Shown: positions 39,753-49,400 of the stretch, in pieces
Layout of the letters: every line of letters begins with the position of its first letter
How positions within the stretch are numbered: the first letter of the stretch is position 1
DNA from: Leptospira sp. 96542
GTDB lineage: Bacteria > Spirochaetota > Leptospiria > Leptospirales > Leptospiraceae
NCBI GenBank assembly: GCA_029310945.1
Contig: JARJFC010000021.1
Coordinates: 7,155 to 71,154 of the forward strand
DNA length: 64,000 nt
Direction of reading: 5' to 3'
Made by a program: the position numbers and the translations under genes
The notes under the pieces: model-generated
Databases searched by the model: none
The model's input: the letters and a program-made list of their open reading frames with translations, nothing else
Told to the model about the DNA's origin: nothing

Positions 39753-39922
39753 GAAACCTAGATTATAATATGTAAAAATTCTTTCAAAAACGGCATGGGA
39801 CTAACTTTTTACCAGCTTGTTTTGAAAGGTATCGGAACCTCAATGGTTTGGCAATTGCATTCTGAATGAAATTATTCTTTTTTTACTTGACCTCATAAAA
39901 GCAAATTTTCAATGTCCATATA

Positions 39923-39940
39923 CGGAACCTATTAGTTCCG
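39923..39940. promoter_or_regulatory. Candidate operator between TetR and SDR genes
   Basis: CGGAAC-N6-GTTCCG is a perfect dyad, followed by the direct repeat TAGTTCCGAAA / TAGTCCCGAAA spanning to about 39959. Its size and position fit a TetR-type binding site. A hairpin in the SDR leader (GAAGCGG/CCGCTTC, 39963-39985) lies downstream. Confidence 0.5.
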
Positions 39941-40020
39941 AAACTATATAGTCCCGAAAACTGAAGCGGACGGAAAGACCGCTTCCTCAGAGGGAAATAT
40001 ATGAGTAGGGGTATTTGATT

Positions 40021-40788
40021 ATGCAAATTAAAAATCAACGCATTGTTCTTGTTACAGGAGCAAACCAAGGGATCGGTTACCAAGTTGCCAAAGAATTGGC
40101 AGAGAGTGGGATGACAGTTCTCGTGGGATCACGGGATATGAAACGAGGTGAGGTGGCCGCAAAGGAGATTGGGCACGGAAGTGTTGCGATCCAATTGGAT
40201 GTAACAGACCGCATATCGATTGCAGATGCTGCAACATACATTCAGAAACAATTTGGACGACTTGATGTACTGGTAAATAACGCTGGTATCTCCAATACGA
40301 GAATGCAGAAACTAGGTTTATCCATGCATGAGTATATGGAATCGTCCCGGGCAAGCATAACATCGATTGATGAAATGCGTGTTGTCTGGGATACGAATGT
40401 GTTTGGTGTACTTGCTCTTTACCAGGCGGTGTTGCCACTCCTTCGGGAATCTGAAGATGCTCGTATCGTCAATGTATCGAGTACTCTTGGGTCGCTTACA
40501 GCAAATGCTGATCCTAACTCAAGTTACAGTTCATTTTACAATCCCATTTACGCGGCATCGAAAACAGCACTCAATGGGATCACACTGTCGATGATGCTTG
40601 AATTGAAGGACACAAAAATTAAGGTGAATTTGGTATCTCCAGGTTTTACAAAAACAGCCCTGAATAATTTTGAGGGTTACGAGAGCCTTGAGGATGGTGC
40701 GCGTGAAGTCGTGAGGGTTGCCCTACTTGGAGCAGATGGACCAACAGGTACCTTTACAACTTGGGACAATGTTTCTGTTCCTTGGTAA
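40021..40788 (+). CDS. Short-chain dehydrogenase/reductase
   Basis: The 255-residue SDR has the cofactor motif VTGANQGIGYQVA, the NNAG motif in VLVNNAGISN, a catalytic Ser in VNVSSTLGS and the YxxxK pair in PIYAASKTAL. It resembles carbonyl-reductase-type SDRs that use NADPH. ATG 40021 is preceded by GTAGGGG. A TTG two codons upstream is less likely. It diverges from the TetR regulator and should be its target. Its transcript ends at the perfect hairpin at 40812-40853. The substrate is unknown. Confidence 0.9.
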   Translation: MQIKNQRIVLVTGANQGIGYQVAKELAESGMTVLVGSRDMKRGEVAAKEIGHGSVAIQLDVTDRISIADAATYIQKQFGRLDVLVNNAGISNTRMQKLGLSMHEYMESSRASITSIDEMRVVWDTNVFGVLALYQAVLPLLRESEDARIVNVSSTLGSLTANADPNSSYSSFYNPIYAASKTALNGITLSMMLELKDTKIKVNLVSPGFTKTALNNFEGYESLEDGAREVVRVALLGADGPTGTFTTWDNVSVPW

Positions 40789-40811
40789 GGGGAAGAAGAA
40801 AGGTATCGTTA

Positions 40812-40853
40812 AAATAAGACTAACGCCTGGTATGGTTGGCGTTAGTCTTATTT
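40812..40853. terminator. Perfect 16-bp bidirectional terminator between SDR gene and CRISPR array
   Basis: AAATAAGACTAACGCC (40812-40827) pairs without mismatch with 40838-40853 around a 10-nt loop. The A-rich start and T-rich end let it act on both strands: after the SDR gene on plus, and on minus for the CRISPR transcript, whose last repeat ends at 40905. Confidence 0.8.
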
Positions 40854-40904
40854 GGGAACGGTTTATCGATTATTGGAATGTTTTGTTAGGTGGTTTGTGA
40901 TTCA

Positions 40905-43900
40905 ATCTACAACAGTAGAAATTTATATCCTCTCTTAGAGGACAATTGGCTAGGGAAGAAATTGCAATCTACAACAGTAGAAATTTATATCCTCTCTTAG
41001 AGCAAGTCAAGCCATACGTTCCGACGAATCTACAACAGTAGAAATTTATATCCTCTCTTAGAGTCAAATCTTTATTAACAATCGCTTGATCTACAACAGT
41101 AGAAATTTATATCCTCTCTTAGAGAAATTAATTACCCAAGCATATCTATTTAATCTACAACAGTAGAAATTTATATCCTCTCTTAGAGCCCCGGAAGAAA
41201 ATGGCAGTAGCGAGTAAAAATCTACAACAGTAGAAATTTATATCCTCTCTTAGAGGAGCGAGACAGATTCGCCACTACGGATCTACAACAGTAGAAATTT
41301 ATATCCTCTCTTAGAGGAGCGAGACAGATTCGCCACTACGGATCTACAACAGTAGAAATTTATATCCTCTCTTAGAGTTTGTCTTTTCGAAGAGTTGACT
41401 TTCATCTACAACAGTAGAAATTTATATCCTCTCTTAGAGATTGATATTATACAAGCATTTGACAAATCTACAACAGTAGAAATTTATATCCTCTCTTAGA
41501 GTTTGATTCTATTACACGAAAGCAGATATCTACAACAGTAGAAATTTATATCCTCTCTTAGAGAAACTTCTTACTCACCCCCAAAGGATATCTACAACAG
41601 TAGAAATTTATATCCTCTCTTAGAGGAACCATTATTCACAGTTCCCGTTTATCTACAACAGTAGAAATTTATATCCTCTCTTAGAGCCCTTGGTGGCCTT
41701 GCGGTCGTTAGATCTACAACAGTAGAAATTTATATCCTCTCTTAGAGCAAGCCCTTTCCTACGCACTGAATCATCTACAACAGTAGAAATTTATATCCTC
41801 TCTTAGAGATTGATGAGAAAGAAAGTAAATATACATCTACAACAGTAGAAATTTATATCCTCTCTTAGAGGGAGGCCGCCTCTTGCCTTAAAGATAATCT
41901 ACAACAGTAGAAATTTATATCCTCTCTTAGAGGCACCGCTAGAGGAACGTGTATTAGTGATCTACAACAGTAGAAATTTATATCCTCTCTTAGAGACAGG
42001 GGACGACATCGCAGGGACTATGATCTACAACAGTAGAAATTTATATCCTCTCTTAGAGGAGGTGCAAAATGAGAACGGTTATAGATCTACAACAGTAGAA
42101 ATTTATATCCTCTCTTAGAGCATTACTAGATACGAAAGTCCTGGGATCTACAACAGTAGAAATTTATATCCTCTCTTAGAGAAAAAAACGATAGAAAAGA
42201 GAACTATAATCTACAACAGTAGAAATTTATATCCTCTCTTAGAGAAGAAAGGATCAAAGAAGAAATAATATCTACAACAGTAGAAATTTATATCCTCTCT
42301 TAGAGCTTCTTCATATCGAAATCCGTTTTCCTATCTACAACAGTAGAAATTTATATCCTCTCTTAGAGTATTTGGACGATATTGCAAAGGAGATGATCTA
42401 CAACAGTAGAAATTTATATCCTCTCTTAGAGTAAAGAATCCGATGAACCTAGAAGAAGAGATCTACAACAGTAGAAATTTATATCCTCTCTTAGAGGAGC
42501 CAAAAACGGTTGAACATCCGTCAATCTACAACAGTAGAAATTTATATCCTCTCTTAGAGAACTCGCATCGGTCGTCGAGGAAGTCATCTACAACAGTAGA
42601 AATTTATATCCTCTCTTAGAGTCAAAAGTTTGTTAATCGCAAACCTGATCTACAACAGTAGAAATTTATATCCTCTCTTAGAGTTTTCCGCCTCGACCTC
42701 TACCCCTTCATCTACAACAGTAGAAATTTATATCCTCTCTTAGAGATCTTGATGAAGCCACAAGGCTTGGATCTACAACAGTAGAAATTTATATCCTCTC
42801 TTAGAGAATTATGGGCGAGGAACCCGTTCTCCATCTACAACAGTAGAAATTTATATCCTCTCTTAGAGCTTTTCTTTTGTGATTTGTTTGAATAATCTAC
42901 AACAGTAGAAATTTATATCCTCTCTTAGAGATAGCTTCTCGTTAATAGAAGCCTTTATCTACAACAGTAGAAATTTATATCCTCTCTTAGAGGATGTGAC
43001 AGACGAAAACGGGGACACTATCTACAACAGTAGAAATTTATATCCTCTCTTAGAGCGTTTACCTCAAAATAACCACGTTCGAATCTACAACAGTAGAAAT
43101 TTATATCCTCTCTTAGAGTTTATCGAACACCTCAACGACGACCTATCTACAACAGTAGAAATTTATATCCTCTCTTAGAGCCAAATCAGAGCGGCGGGCG
43201 TGTCTGATCTACAACAGTAGAAATTTATATCCTCTCTTAGAGATTTTTCGCCTCTATTCACCCTTATAATCTACAACAGTAGAAATTTATATCCTCTCTT
43301 AGAGTCAAATTCGATACCATCCGCATTCATATCTACAACAGTAGAAATTTATATCCTCTCTTAGAGGCGTAGGGTGGTTGGATGGATGCGGGGATCTACA
43401 ACAGTAGAAATTTATATCCTCTCTTAGAGCGACAGTGAGATCATAAAACACAACATCTACAACAGTAGAAATTTATATCCTCTCTTAGAGTTTTTTCATG
43501 TGTTCCAATATGTCGAATCTACAACAGTAGAAATTTATATCCTCTCTTAGAGAGCCGATGTTCTTGCCCGTGAGTGATTATCTACAACAGTAGAAATTTA
43601 TATCCTCTCTTAGAGAAAAGATTGTGGGCAAACAAAACTCCATCTACAACAGTAGAAATTTATATCCTCTCTTAGAGAATTTTGCCTGGTCGCTTGGATC
43701 TTATCTACAACAGTAGAAATTTATATCCTCTCTTAGAGCTTTTATGGGGACGAAATGGGCGACAGTATCTACAACAGTAGAAATTTATATCCTCTCTTAG
43801 AGCGGCTGAAGTTTGGCAATGGCGATCAATCTACAACAGTAGAAATTTATATCCTCTCTTAGAGCTCGCTAAACCAATTCCCTTTGCCACATCTACAACA

Positions 43901-44492
43901 GTAGAAATTTATATCCTCTCTTAGAGGACCATCACGTCATCGAATGCTCCTCGATCTACAACAGTAGAAATTTATATCCTCTCTTAGAGAAGAAGCAAAA
44001 AAGCGAGGCACATAGATCTACAACAGTAGAAATTTATATCCTCTCTTAGAGGTGAATAAAAAACAAGACAGGGTTTTATCTACAACAGTAGAAATTTATA
44101 TCCTCTCTTAGAGAGGCCAATACCACCGCATAGCTACGATATCTACAACAGTAGAAATTTATATCCTCTCTTAGAGTCTTCGAGAGAACCGTAACCCGTC
44201 ATCGATCTACAACAGTAGAAATTTATATCCTCTCTTAGAGTTCAGAAAATTTTAGAAACTAGGTATTGGCATCTACAACAGTAGAAATTTATATCCTCTC
44301 TTAGAGATCGGGCGCATCGGTGGGAGAGATAATCTACAACAGTAGAAATTTATATCCTCTCTTAGAGATCAACGGTAAGAATACCATCGCCTCGATCTAC
44401 AACAGTAGAAATTTATATCCTCTCTTAGAGCGCAATAATGGCAGGCATCATATATTATCTACAACAGTAGAAATTTATATCCTCTCTTAGAG
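40905..44492 (-). CRISPR. Type V-A CRISPR array, 58 repeats and 57 spacers
   Basis: I counted 58 copies of a 36-nt repeat, the first at 40905-40940 and the last at 44457-44492. I saw no variant among them, including the leader-distal end. Spacers total 1500 nt, mean 26.3, range about 25-31. On the minus strand the repeat begins CTCTAAGAGAGGATATA and ends AATTTCTACTGTTGTAGAT, the standard 19-nt Cas12a crRNA handle with a UACU-UGUU-GUAG stem-loop. Transcription therefore runs from the cas2 side, and the newest spacer is the one at about 44431-44456. Spacers 6 and 7 counted from 40905 (41256-41280 and 41317-41341) are identical. No similarity of spacers to this window was noticed. The targets need a database search. 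Confidence 0.98.
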
Positions 44493-44627
44493 AGGTATTT
44501 TTAAATTAGAGTGGTTTACTAGGGATTTTGCAAGGGTTTTTAAGTGAAATTGCTCAGGATTTAAGCAAAATCTAAGGAAAAATACAATCTTTTTGATCAA
44601 TTCTCGCATAAAGACGGAGGTTTGCAT
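44493..44627 (-). promoter_or_regulatory. CRISPR leader with array promoter
   Basis: The 135-bp AT-rich gap between the cas2 stop and the first repeat is the expected leader. On the minus strand TTGCAA (44528-44533) and TCTAAT (44505-44510) are separated by exactly 17 nt, a good sigma-70 spacing and sequence. Transcription would start within about 10 nt of the first repeat. Integration signals for Cas1-Cas2 should also lie here. Confidence 0.65.
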
Positions 44628-44900
44628 TCATACAATCAACAAATCCGATTCTTGGTTTTTGGCATAACCATACCGGGTAATCTTGCATTGTTTACTCATT
44701 TGAAATATCATAATGCTATCGTCTTGCGAAAACCTTTTTTCGAAATAATATTTTATTTGGGTTTGGATATTTTCAAGCACCCGTTCGCTATTTTGGATTT
44801 CAAAAAGGGAATACTGTTGCCGTTCCCCATATTTTTTTAGAAACTTTGCAAATTTTGTCCGTAGTTTCGTATCACTAATGTCATAGGAAATCAAAAGCAT
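44628..44900 (-). CDS. cas2: CRISPR-associated endonuclease Cas2
   Basis: Cas2 is the small dimer that bridges two Cas1 dimers in the spacer-integration complex. The 90-residue protein begins MLLISYDISDTKLRTKFAKFL. Asp7 in SYDISD is the conserved metal-binding position, and RQQYSLFEIQ is the second beta-strand of the ferredoxin-like fold. It starts 3 nt after the cas1 stop and is the last protein gene before the leader. Confidence 0.96.
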   Translation of the reverse strand: MLLISYDISDTKLRTKFAKFLKKYGERQQYSLFEIQNSERVLENIQTQIKYYFEKRFSQDDSIMIFQMSKQCKITRYGYAKNQESDLLIV

Positions 44901-44903
44901 TCT

Positions 44904-45869
44904 TCACTCCTTGGGGATGATTTCAAAAACGGGATATTCTTCGATAGGTTTGTTTCTCATAAATGCTCTGTAATATTCTTGGACATACTGAAAGATCGGT
45001 TCTTTGTATTTTAAAATTTCTGATACAATCCATTGGCTGTATTTTTTGTTTTGGTCAATTTTTAGAAACCATTGCCCTTTCGTGTGCGTAAAATCTTTTT
45101 CTTGGATTTGGTTTAAACCGTAGGCTGTTTTGATCCGCCTATCAATGATACAACGAAATGGCTCTACCAAATCACAAACCAGTGATTTTCTTTGATAAAA
45201 ATTTTGATGATACACTCCCTTGAATATATCAAAACCATATAAATTGAGCATTGATTCTAAAAAATAGAATAAGTATGTGTAACCAATATCCATAAGTGTA
45301 TTGGTAATGTCAATTTTCGATCGAGGTTTTCTACCCTTCCAGTTTAATTCTTCAAACCATGCTTGGAAAAAAACTCTGGAAGCAATTCCTTCCATTCCCA
45401 AAATAGATTTTAAGTCTGTTTCCGATTTTGATTTATAAGATTCTAAACTTAGAATGGCATCCTTCACTCTGTTTGATTTGGATCTTACCGATTTCAAAAG
45501 TGAAATTTGATTATGAATTTTATTTTTAACTAAACTGAGCGCAATTTTTGTTTCCGAATATGAATATTGTTTTTGTCGTAACAAAAAATTTCCTTCGGCG
45601 GAAGAATTCCAAACCCCGATTGGTTTTAAACCGTATGACATTAGATAAATGGAAAACCCAAATTTTTTACTTCTTTCGATAATACCAGTTGTAAGCGTTG
45701 TTCCGCCTACGATGATTACCGAAAAAATCCTATAACACGAAGTTTGTAAGATTGTATTATTATCGCCGTCTTTGATTATTAAGTTATCATTCTTAAATGA
45801 AATGGCCTGGCCTTCGCTGGGAAAGGATACCACAATGTGTTTTTCTCTAAAATCTGGTAAACTCAACAT
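44904..45869 (-). CDS. cas1: CRISPR-associated endonuclease Cas1
   Basis: Cas1 integrates new spacers at the leader end of the array. The 321-residue protein has an N-terminal beta domain and a C-terminal helical catalytic domain. Glu160 in LGMEGIASRVFF, His221 in GVYHQNFYQRKSL and the Asp233/Glu236 pair in CDLVEPFR form the metal site. All are present, so the enzyme should be active. The start overlaps the cas4 stop by 7 nt. Clear separate cas1 and cas4 genes rule out the fused Cas4-Cas1 form seen in some systems. Confidence 0.97.
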   Translation of the reverse strand: MLSLPDFREKHIVVSFPSEGQAISFKNDNLIIKDGDNNTILQTSCYRIFSVIIVGGTTLTTGIIERSKKFGFSIYLMSYGLKPIGVWNSSAEGNFLLRQKQYSYSETKIALSLVKNKIHNQISLLKSVRSKSNRVKDAILSLESYKSKSETDLKSILGMEGIASRVFFQAWFEELNWKGRKPRSKIDITNTLMDIGYTYLFYFLESMLNLYGFDIFKGVYHQNFYQRKSLVCDLVEPFRCIIDRRIKTAYGLNQIQEKDFTHTKGQWFLKIDQNKKYSQWIVSEILKYKEPIFQYVQEYYRAFMRNKPIEEYPVFEIIPKE

Positions 45870-46423
45870 AGGCTAAAATCACATAAATGGCTATAGATGC
45901 ATTTTTTGCATTTTTCTGGGTTTGGGCTGAAGTCTGGATTCGACAAATCAAAATTCTTTAAGGCTTCGACGGTTGATTCAAATTTAAAAAACATTTCTGG
46001 ATCATCTTTTGGAAGTGGAATAGGGTACCCCTTATTATGAGTTCTATCATGAATTTTGATTTCTTTCACATGATAACCCAATTCTTCTAAGGCAAAAAAA
46101 TGAGCATACACTTGGAATACATACCCATCATAAATTTTAACAATTTGATTCTTTCGCTCTAAAAGGAGCCCGGGGTCTATAAAAAAAATATCGATCTTTC
46201 CTTGGAGTCCATACTTATCTGAATACAGATCCATTCCCATAAGCACATTTTGGCTGGTTGTATAAGTGCCTTTATCTATCGATTCATGTACAGCCTTACC
46301 TGCAATTTGTGGTTTGGCATGGTACATATTTTGACTCAAAGACCCATGTACTTGGTGAAAGTAAATGGATCTTGGGCAAAAGATAAAGTCGTTCAAGAAG
46401 GAAATAGGAATGTAGGTTTCCAT
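45863..46423 (-). CDS. cas4: CRISPR-associated exonuclease Cas4
   Basis: Cas4 trims prespacers and selects those next to a PAM before integration. The 186-residue protein has the RecB-type nuclease motifs His46 (GKAVHESID), Asp78 (LQGKIDIFF), Glu89-x-Lys91 (LERKNQ) and the QVYAHFFAL helix near 104. Cys16 with Cys172, Cys175 and Cys181 gives the four iron-sulfur ligands, and a fifth Cys ends the protein. It begins 3 nt after the cas12a stop and overlaps cas1 by 7 nt. Everything needed for activity is visible. Confidence 0.95.
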   Translation of the reverse strand: METYIPISFLNDFIFCPRSIYFHQVHGSLSQNMYHAKPQIAGKAVHESIDKGTYTTSQNVLMGMDLYSDKYGLQGKIDIFFIDPGLLLERKNQIVKIYDGYVFQVYAHFFALEELGYHVKEIKIHDRTHNKGYPIPLPKDDPEMFFKFESTVEALKNFDLSNPDFSPNPEKCKKCIYSHLCDFSLC

Positions 46424-46426
46424 GAA

Positions 46427-49400
46427 TTAAGTGGAATTATTAGATGATTTCCAAACTTTTATCTGCTTTTTTACAACGACTTCATTTTGAGTATAAATCT
46501 CCCAATCTTCTTTTTTAACATTCAGGCCTTCTATAAATTCGAGAAATTCTTTTCCTTTCTCGCCAATCTTTTTGCCCAACAGTTCATCTTGATGAACTTT
46601 CTCTTGGTGTGTTAACTCAGCCCATTCTTCAAAAATCGACACGAGGAGCTTTTTATCTTTTATTTTGGAAATAAGATTTGAAAGTTTATACCAATCGATT
46701 TTGGTTCCTTTTTCAAACAATTTTTCAAATTGAACTCTCAAACGAATTTTATCTAAAATCACAATCCCCTTTCTTGCAATATTATAAGCACCATTAGCAT
46801 CACCGTTACTTGGTAATTCATAAATTCCGCTTTGGTTTGGCTGAATATTTTTAGAGCAATAAAAAGGGAAAACAGGTGATTGTATATAATCGTTAGAATC
46901 CTCGCCTTTTTCTACTTTTGAATCAACAACTCTCATTTTTTGTATTGCCATAAAGTAAAAATGAAGGTCTCTGATGAATTTGTCGTCCTGTCCAGCGATC
47001 TCGTCTCTTAGATCTAAACCGCTCTCAATTTTGATCCCCTTTGCTTTGAAAAGTTTTAAGAGTCGATCATTTACATCATAAGTTTTTTGGGTTTTTGATT
47101 TTGGATCATACTCTGAGCGCATAACACAACTGCACACTGTCCAATTTGATTTATATCTTTTCTCTTCAGAATCAGGTTTTATCAAATTCAAATCGTAAGA
47201 AAACTCAAAATATTCTCCATTATACACGATCTTATTGAAATTGTTGAAAAATGTTCTTGTTTTATCTTGATGATACGGCTCATATATATTCTGCATAAAT
47301 CCTGTAACAGGATCTACTTTGGAAGTATAACTTGCTGGTGTATAAAAAAGAACTCCTGATTGTTTACCAAGACGCTCAAAGCTAATAAACTTATTTGTCA
47401 ATTGGTATGCTTTTAAATGGTGCCCAGAATTATCAGGATTTTTAATGTCTTTAAACACTAGGTAGTTTAATTTTTCGATCAATGATTTCTCAAATTTTTG
47501 ATAAACTTGTTTCTCAACTTTAAATCGACCTCTTTTAAATCCTTTGTTTAAGTCTTCTAATACAACAATCGCATTGTGTTCAATAATCAATTTCGACAAT
47601 TTGTGAACCACATGCGATAAATAGCCTGACTTTAGTTCTTTGATATTTTCAACCTCTTGCCAAGATTCTCTTGCTTCTTTCCTGTCGGATTCTTTTTTGT
47701 CTAAGATTTTGTGGTAAGGAGTTTCGAAAGTGATTGATTGTTGATTTTTGTCTTTGTATTCGGATTTGATTGTATTCAAACTACCGGCATCAAGGATTTT
47801 TCCTTGTTGGTTGATGACCGTATAGTAAAGAAGATGTTTTTCGCCTCGGTCAATTCCGATGATATTCACACCTGAATTCTTGGCGATATTTTCATGTACT
47901 TCGCTATTGACATAGGGATTTCCGTCCGCCTTAAAATTTAAAGTGATTGGACAATGGAACAAAAATTTGTTTTTCGTAAATCGTTTGTCTTTGATTAAGT
48001 CATATTCAAATTTACTATATTTTTTGATTGCATTTGGATTTTTATTTTCTAACGCTTCGTTTTTCTTATGAATCGTTTGTTCTCTTTCATGGATGGACGC
48101 AGGACGAAAGAACACTTCGGCCTGCCCGTTTAGTTTTATGACCACATCTTCTAAGTTTTTCGGATCAAATAACAACTTCCAATAGGTTGTATGAAGGTTT
48201 TCTTTGCCTTTTGAATATTCGGAAAAGTCCTTATTGTAGATTTGGAAAAGAAATAGTTTCCCTTCATCTACTTTTTTATTTATATATGCTTCGGAAATAT
48301 CAGCAAAATTAATCGTATATCCTATCCCGTTTAGGTCTTTGTAAAATTTATCTAATGAATTGTACTTTGATATATCTTTTAGCGATGAGTAATTGTAATT
48401 CAAACAACTTTTATAACTTTTAGTAAATAGAACACAGAAGGTTATCCATTTTCTTAATGCAGACTCATAACCTTTTTTGTCATCTGTCGCACGCAGGTAA
48501 CCAATCTGAAATTTTTTTAAGCCAGTTGCATTTTCATCCTCATCAATTTTAATGATTAATCTTTTGGAGGAGACGTCATAAACTGTATTATTCAGCAAAA
48601 AGATTTCTTTTGTGACCGTAAACGGTTCTACAAATTTGCTATTTTCAATTTTATAATCTGAGTCGGAATTTTTGAAATGCTCAATAACTTCATTTAGTTG
48701 TGTGGTACATTTTGGAATTAAAGTGGTAAACTTACTCTGTTTATAAAATGATTTTGTATAAAATCCTGTGCTGTTTTGTGAAATCATTTTCAAGTCATTC
48801 AGCAATTCCTTTTGTTTTTTTACTTTTTCCTCGTCAATTTTTGAACCACTTTTACTTATCTCTTTTTCAAGATTTTTTTCGCATTTATCGATTTCTTCCA
48901 GCCGATTACCTTCATCAAAATACTTTAGATTCTGATTAAAACTAGAATCCGCTATTCCTAGATAATAGTTATTTGCCTTTTTAAGTAAAAATCCAAAATT
49001 TGCTGCTTCTTTATCAACATCCCATCCATTTAACAAAGTTGCATTATCAAAGTTGATCTTTATCTTATCGATGTTACCTGGTTTTTTGGTTACGAAGTTC
49101 CGAACCTTGTTGTATAAAAGAAAAACATCAAATTCCTCACCCAACCACTGCGTCAAAATATTTTGAAAATCGCTACAGCCGTCTGCAGATTGGTCTTCTT
49201 TTAAGTCTTTGGCATTAACTAAAAAAGATTCGATGAATTTCGAGAATCGTAAACAAGAGTCGAGATATTCTTTAATCAATTGAACACCTTCTTTTTTGTT
49301 TGTTCCAAATGATTGATTTTTTATGATTTCGGAAAATCTTTTATCAGTAGAACATTTATCAAGACTCGGAATTTTAATGGTCATTTCTTCTTCAGTATTC

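Noticed and set aside
42996..43178. Open frame inside the CRISPR array
   Set aside because: It is made of repeat translations separated by spacers and is not a gene.
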